Shown: one piece after another, positions 60,212-64,000 of the stretch
Layout of the letters: each line of letters starts with the position of its first letter
Position numbering within the stretch: position 1 is the first letter of the stretch
NCBI GenBank assembly: GCA_025360125.1
Contig: JANYCU010000021.1
Location: forward strand, 124,001 to 188,000
Source: Armatimonadota bacterium
GTDB lineage: Bacteria > Armatimonadota > Fimbriimonadia > Fimbriimonadales > Fimbriimonadaceae
Length of the DNA stretch: 64,000 nucleotides
Reading direction: 5' to 3'
The notes under the pieces: generated by a model
What the model was told of the DNA's origin: nothing
What the model saw: the letters and a program-made list of their open reading frames with translations, nothing else
Databases searched by the model: none
Position numbers and translations under genes: made by a program

Positions 60212-61090
60212 CTATACACCTCCGTAATGAACATGACGGTTGCTCAACTTTAATGCGATCCCGGTTAGGATCATGATGACGATGAATAGGATCCACCCCA
60301 TCGCGCTGGCGTAGCCCATTCGACTGTAATTGAATGCGTTATCGTACAGATACATCGAATAGAAATAGGTTGATCGAGCGGGGACTCCACCAGGAAACAT
60401 GACAAATGCCTCAGTGAATACTTGAAGGGAGCCAATAATGCCCATCACCATGTTGAACTGAATCACGGGCGAAATCATTGGCAGAGTTACGTTACGCGTC
60501 TTTTGCCACGAACTGGCACCATCGAGTTCAGAAGCTTCGAGCAGAGAAACAGGAACGTCTTGCAAGCTGGCCAAGTAGATCAACATTGCGTTGCCAACCC
60601 CCCACAAGCTCATGAGGATCAGAGCTGGTTTCGACCATGCAGGATTGCTGAGCCAATTGGGGCCATTAATCCCAATTTTGCCGAGCCCGAGATTGATAAT
60701 TCCGTGTTCTCCATTGAGAAGCCAAAGCCAAAGCATCGCAAGTGATACGACCGGGACTAAGGACGGAATGAAGAATATTGTACGGTAGACCGTCAACCCT
60801 TTAACCTTCGAATTGAGCAGCATCGCCAAGCCAATCCCTAAAATCATGCTCATGGGCAAAGAAACTACTGCATAAAGCAGTGTGTTCTTGACGGTTATCC
60901 AGAAAACTTCGTCATGAAAGAGTTCCCGGTAGTTATCGGTTCCAATCCAGACGGCGGGCCTCAAAACGGAATAATCACAAAATGAAAGGTACAAAGACAT
61001 TAAAAGTGGATAGAAAAGGAAGGCACTGATTCCGAACAGCCAAGGAGAGGCAAACAGCAAACCCGCAATGCTTTCTTTTCTTTTGTTCAC
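60212..61090 (-). CDS. Sugar ABC transporter permease (MalF-like)
   Basis: This 292-residue CUT1-type permease has six helices, starting AGLLFASPWLFGISAFLFYP. It has FFIPSLVPVVSLAMLWLWLL and the EAA motif LLEASELDGASSWQKTRNVT (about 183-202), and ends VHYGGV. It pairs with the MalG-like gene and follows the binding-protein gene with an ATGA overlap. The ATPase of this system is not encoded here, as is usual for CUT1 transporters that share an MsmK/UgpC-type ATPase. Confidence 0.93.
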   Translation of the reverse strand: MNKRKESIAGLLFASPWLFGISAFLFYPLLMSLYLSFCDYSVLRPAVWIGTDNYRELFHDEVFWITVKNTLLYAVVSLPMSMILGIGLAMLLNSKVKGLTVYRTIFFIPSLVPVVSLAMLWLWLLNGEHGIINLGLGKIGINGPNWLSNPAWSKPALILMSLWGVGNAMLIYLASLQDVPVSLLEASELDGASSWQKTRNVTLPMISPVIQFNMVMGIIGSLQVFTEAFVMFPGGVPARSTYFYSMYLYDNAFNYSRMGYASAMGWILFIVIMILTGIALKLSNRHVHYGGV

Positions 61091-62415
61091 TTTCCTGCCT
61101 TCCTCCTTGCTTCGAGCACGCGCAAATAGTTCTCCAATTTTGGCTGCATCCGAGCGGTAACCTTATCAACGGCTTCTTTTGGAGTCAAGGTTCTTAAAGC
61201 TACTTCATCAAGGGCATTGCTTATCTCAGCTTGGTATTGAGGCATGATAGCGATTTTCGGATTGGCAAAGGCATTCTTGCTATAAGCCATCTCATCAAAC
61301 AATCGAATTCGGGGATTCTCTTGCTTTGCCCAAAATTCATCAGTCTTGTTTCGAAGGGGCGAGCACTTCTTTTGCCCCAAACATAGCTTCTCCATGGCAG
61401 GCTGACTTTCGCAATACGCGAGAAATTTGATTGCTTCTGACCGATGCTTGCACCCCTTCAACAAGACAAAAATGTCTTGATCCACAATGGTGTGCCCCTT
61501 GAGGTCCGGTCGATCCTTAGGATATGGAAATGGGACCGCGTCCCACTTAAGAGTTGGTGAGTATGTCTTGATGAAGTTACTCATCCAAACGCCCTGGACC
61601 TCCATGGCCACACGCCCGGCAAGGAAGCCGTTTTCGGGTGAAGCAAAGACACCAAACCCGCTCTTATATGCAGTCAATTGCTGATGACCAAACCGCTTGC
61701 TATACGAGCCATACCACTCCATTGCGCGAAGGTTTTCCGGATCATTGAACGTGATCTTAGACTTGCCATCCCAAAGTTTGCCACCAAAGAAAGGTCCCCA
61801 TGCCCATGTCCACCAACCGGGTTCTGTTGGAAGAAACCCCGCCATAACCATTTTGCCTTCCTTAATCGTGGTGATCTTATTCTCCATCTCAGTCATCTCC
61901 TCGATTGTTTCTGGCGCCTTGGTGTATCCCGCGGATTTGAGGATGTCGGTGTTGTAGTGGAGCGCGATGGTGGCCGGAGTAGCTGGCAAGGCATAAGAAT
62001 GGCCCTGATACTGCATCACATCCCAATAGCCCGGAACATATTTGTCCTCGGTTAAACCATTTTCTTTGCAAATTTCGTCAAGGATTTCGATCGCGCCAGC
62101 ATCGGCGAATTGAGGAATCTCAGAAGCACTGAGTAGTGATATTTCTGGCGGAAGACCTGCTGATGCACTGATAAGTGTTTTGAGAGAGTTGCCCGAAATC
62201 GATAGTAGATCAACAAAAATCGTGTTCTGCTGCTTGTTGTAGTCGTTGACGACCGCCTGAAAAGCGTCATATTCAAATCCTGACCAACCAACCCAAACGG
62301 CAATATGCGTTCGCTTCCTATCTTCGGCGGGGTGAGATCGGGCTTCCGTTCCTAGGTAAGCACCAACTGTCATGGCAGCTAAAATGGGAACAAAAACTTT
62401 GCCAATTTGAATCAT
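61087..62415 (-). CDS. Sugar-binding protein of an oligosaccharide ABC transporter
   Basis: Start ATG 62415 (MIQIGKVFVPILAAMTVGAY) gives a signal peptide and about 442 residues; the open frame continues upstream but that part is noncoding in appearance. The CUT1 extracellular-binding fold is seen in IAVWVGWSGFEYDAFQAVVN, AGLPPEISLLSASEIPQFAD, YALPATPATIALHYNTDILK and FLAGRVAMEVQGVWMSNFIK. It is the first gene of the binding protein-MalF-MalG run. No lipobox is clear. It is divergent from the cytochrome-domain gene. Confidence 0.9.
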   Translation of the reverse strand: MIQIGKVFVPILAAMTVGAYLGTEARSHPAEDRKRTHIAVWVGWSGFEYDAFQAVVNDYNKQQNTIFVDLLSISGNSLKTLISASAGLPPEISLLSASEIPQFADAGAIEILDEICKENGLTEDKYVPGYWDVMQYQGHSYALPATPATIALHYNTDILKSAGYTKAPETIEEMTEMENKITTIKEGKMVMAGFLPTEPGWWTWAWGPFFGGKLWDGKSKITFNDPENLRAMEWYGSYSKRFGHQQLTAYKSGFGVFASPENGFLAGRVAMEVQGVWMSNFIKTYSPTLKWDAVPFPYPKDRPDLKGHTIVDQDIFVLLKGCKHRSEAIKFLAYCESQPAMEKLCLGQKKCSPLRNKTDEFWAKQENPRIRLFDEMAYSKNAFANPKIAIMPQYQAEISNALDEVALRTLTPKEAVDKVTARMQPKLENYLRVLEARRKAGK

Positions 62416-62508
62416 TTCCGCCCCGCTAACCCCCAGCCAATTCAGCTTAGCAACAAAGGATTCACGAACGCAATGTTCATCGGCCTCAGAACCTGCGATA
62501 ATGTGTGG

Positions 62509-64000
62509 ATGGCGATGGCGCATCGTTTGACTTGGACAACCATACTCCGCCTGGCATTGGTCAGTGCTTTTCCGATTGGAATATATGCCAACGCGTCCAT
62601 TGGCCAACAAAAAGTTGACTTCGTCCACGATGTGCAGCCGATCATAAAGGCGCACTGCCTTCAGTGCCACGACGCAGGCAACCCCGGTGGCGGCCTCTCC
62701 GTCGCCTCATTGAAAGCAATTCGAGCAGGCGGAGGTTCTGGCTCATCCCTCATGTCCAATTCGAGTGCTAAAAGCATCCTTATGCGCCGAATCGAAGGAT
62801 TAGATGGCAAACCAAGGATGCCGATGGGTTTCGCTCCTCTCAGCGAGAAAGAAACCAACACAATCAAAGCCTGGATCGATCAAGGTTGTATTGAAGGAGT
62901 CGTGTCCAACAAGCAACACTGGGCCTATAAAACTCCGAACAAACCACCAGTTCCTCTTGTCAAGAGCTCGTGGATTAAGAATCCAATCGACAACTTCGTT
63001 CTCGCCACACTCACTAAAAACAACTTGAAGCCGTCCCCGGAAGCGGAGCGAACCACCCTCATTCGTCGCCTATCGCTTGATATAACTGGAATTCCACCGA
63101 CTCCAACTGAAGTTGATGACTTTGTTGGTGATCACTCTAGCAACGCTTATGAGAAAGTGGTCGACCGGCTTTTGTCTAGTCCGCATTACGGCGAGCGCAT
63201 GGCCCTGCCGTGGCTCGACGCAGCCCGATACGCCGACAGCAATGGCTTCCAGATGGATGGCGACACCTACCAATACGTCTGGCGCGACTGGGTAGTTAAA
63301 GCCTTCAACGACAACATGTCGTTCGCTGATTTCACCACAAAGCAACTCGCGGGCGATTTACTTCCGAATCCCACTCAAGATGACCTCGTCGCAACCGGAT
63401 TCAACCGCAACCACATGCTCAATGGCGAAGGCGGAGCGATTCCTGAAGAACAGCGCAATGTCGGATTGTTCGACCGAGTCGACACCACCAGCACAACCTG
63501 GCTCGGCCTAACGATGACGTGTACCCGCTGTCACGACCACAAATACGATCCTCTCAAGCAGAAAGATTACTTCAGCATGATGGCGCTGTTCAACAATGTT
63601 CCCGAGAACGGCGTGCCCACCGACAACGATGGCCGCCACTTCATTGCTCAACCCTGGATCTACGCCGGATCACCGGCCGATATGGCCGAGATGGATCGAC
63701 TCGACAAGCAACTCGCCCTCGAGCGCTCGCAGGTCAAACCCGGCGAAGAGGACGAGGCTGGCCAGCTCGTTTGGGAGAAGACCGCCAAGACCGACAACAA
63801 AGATATCAACGCGATCCTTTTAATTGAGCCAAAGAACCGCAACCAAGACCAAAAGAACAAACTTCGCAGTTTCTTTTTCGACCACGGGCTTTCCGGCGGC
63901 GTCAAAGAGCGGCGCGACCACCGACTCCTCATCGACAGCCAACTTCAAAAGCTGAGGAGCGAAATTCCCCGCGTCATGGTCATGTCCGACAAGATGCCGC
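62509..64000 (+). CDS. Planctomycete-type cytochrome c (PSCyt1) plus DUF1549 protein, C-terminus cut by window edge
   Basis: About 497 codons are open to the window end. ATG 62509 is chosen (62473 and 62515 are alternatives). A signal segment (TTILRLALVSAFPIGIYANA) is followed by PIIKAHCLQCHDAGNPGG, a haem-binding CxxCH at 50-54, and GKPRMPMGFAPLSEKETNTI as in PSCyt1. DUF1549 (PSCyt2) starts about 165: IDNFVLATLTKNNLKPSPEA, LIRRLSLDITGIPPTPTEVD, WLDAARYADSNGFQMDGDTY, and a second CTRCHDHKYDPL near 338. DUF1553 would be expected downstream. These proteins usually pair with DUF1501 proteins in sugar-degradation loci. Confidence 0.92.
   Translation, partial: MAMAHRLTWTTILRLALVSAFPIGIYANASIGQQKVDFVHDVQPIIKAHCLQCHDAGNPGGGLSVASLKAIRAGGGSGSSLMSNSSAKSILMRRIEGLDGKPRMPMGFAPLSEKETNTIKAWIDQGCIEGVVSNKQHWAYKTPNKPPVPLVKSSWIKNPIDNFVLATLTKNNLKPSPEAERTTLIRRLSLDITGIPPTPTEVDDFVGDHSSNAYEKVVDRLLSSPHYGERMALPWLDAARYADSNGFQMDGDTYQYVWRDWVVKAFNDNMSFADFTTKQLAGDLLPNPTQDDLVATGFNRNHMLNGEGGAIPEEQRNVGLFDRVDTTSTTWLGLTMTCTRCHDHKYDPLKQKDYFSMMALFNNVPENGVPTDNDGRHFIAQPWIYAGSPADMAEMDRLDKQLALERSQVKPGEEDEAGQLVWEKTAKTDNKDINAILLIEPKNRNQDQKNKLRSFFFDHGLSGGVKERRDHRLLIDSQLQKLRSEIPRVMVMSDKMP

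Noticed and set aside
62416..62670. N-terminal extension of the sugar-binding protein
   Set aside because: ATG 62415 gives a normal signal peptide; the upstream part is polar, overlaps the divergent cytochrome gene and matches nothing.
1..64000. CRISPR array, prophage or insertion sequence
   Set aside because: No regularly spaced direct repeats, cas genes, integrase, transposase or phage structural genes were seen.

Overview
The window is about 64 kb of chromosomal DNA from a free-living, genetically Gram-negative-like bacterium of medium GC content. There is no phage, transposase, CRISPR array or rRNA. Three things together suggest the phylum Armatimonadota, probably class Fimbriimonadia: a start of a planctomycete-type cytochrome c/DUF1549 protein, a tandem array of PilT-family ATPases, and a mix of sugar-uptake and GH2 genes with a stand-alone sigma/anti-sigma operon. 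This placement is inference from gene content; no rRNA is present to test it.

Layout. 1-10.6 kb is mostly minus strand: a cut polysaccharide deacetylase, ribosomal protein bL31, trpA, a secreted protein, dnaE, a glycogen-debranching-type enzyme and an LptD/OstA-like protein. An HDOD-like gene lies on the plus strand. 11-14.2 kb is a plus-strand run: small zinc-finger-like protein, M32 carboxypeptidase, two GNAT acetyltransferases and a one-helix membrane protein. 14.2-19.4 kb is a minus-strand operon: secreted/membrane protein, three PilT-like ATPases, metX. 19.5-22.7 kb holds greA, secE, nusG and recJ; the recJ Shine-Dalgarno lies inside the hairpin of the nusG terminator. 22.6-25.6 kb (minus) holds a dtd gene broken by a frameshift, an ECF-type sigma factor, its membrane anti-sigma factor and an HtrA-like protein whose catalytic triad looks lost.

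25.7-39.2 kb is mixed housekeeping: sugar-phosphate isomerase/epimerase, peroxiredoxin, a stand-alone C-terminal half of carbamoyl-phosphate synthase (split carB), a large unrecognised 838-residue protein, Mrp ATPase, an AraC regulator, asd and an RNA m5C methyltransferase. Several inverted repeats lie in the gaps. 39.3-44.9 kb is a compact arginine operon, argR - unknown P-loop protein - argC - argD - carbamoyltransferase - argB, behind two perfect palindromic ArgR-like operators. The carbamoyltransferase looks like the N-acyl-ornithine type (AOTCase/SOTCase), so arginine may be made through acylated citrulline. The P-loop protein is the best candidate for an undescribed function and may supply or handle the acyl-glutamate step.

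45-49.8 kb holds tRNA-Arg(UCG), a thioredoxin-like protein and an unusual three-gene signalling module: a membrane protein, a response regulator with an unknown output domain, and a short KdpD-N/Usp protein with degenerate Walker motifs and no kdpFABC nearby. 49.9-64 kb is sugar metabolism: a Tat-exported beta-propeller protein, a secreted GH2 beta-galactosidase, a complete ribose-type ABC transporter, glutamine synthetase, a complete maltose/oligosaccharide-type ABC transporter, and the start of the cytochrome c/DUF1549 protein running off the right edge.
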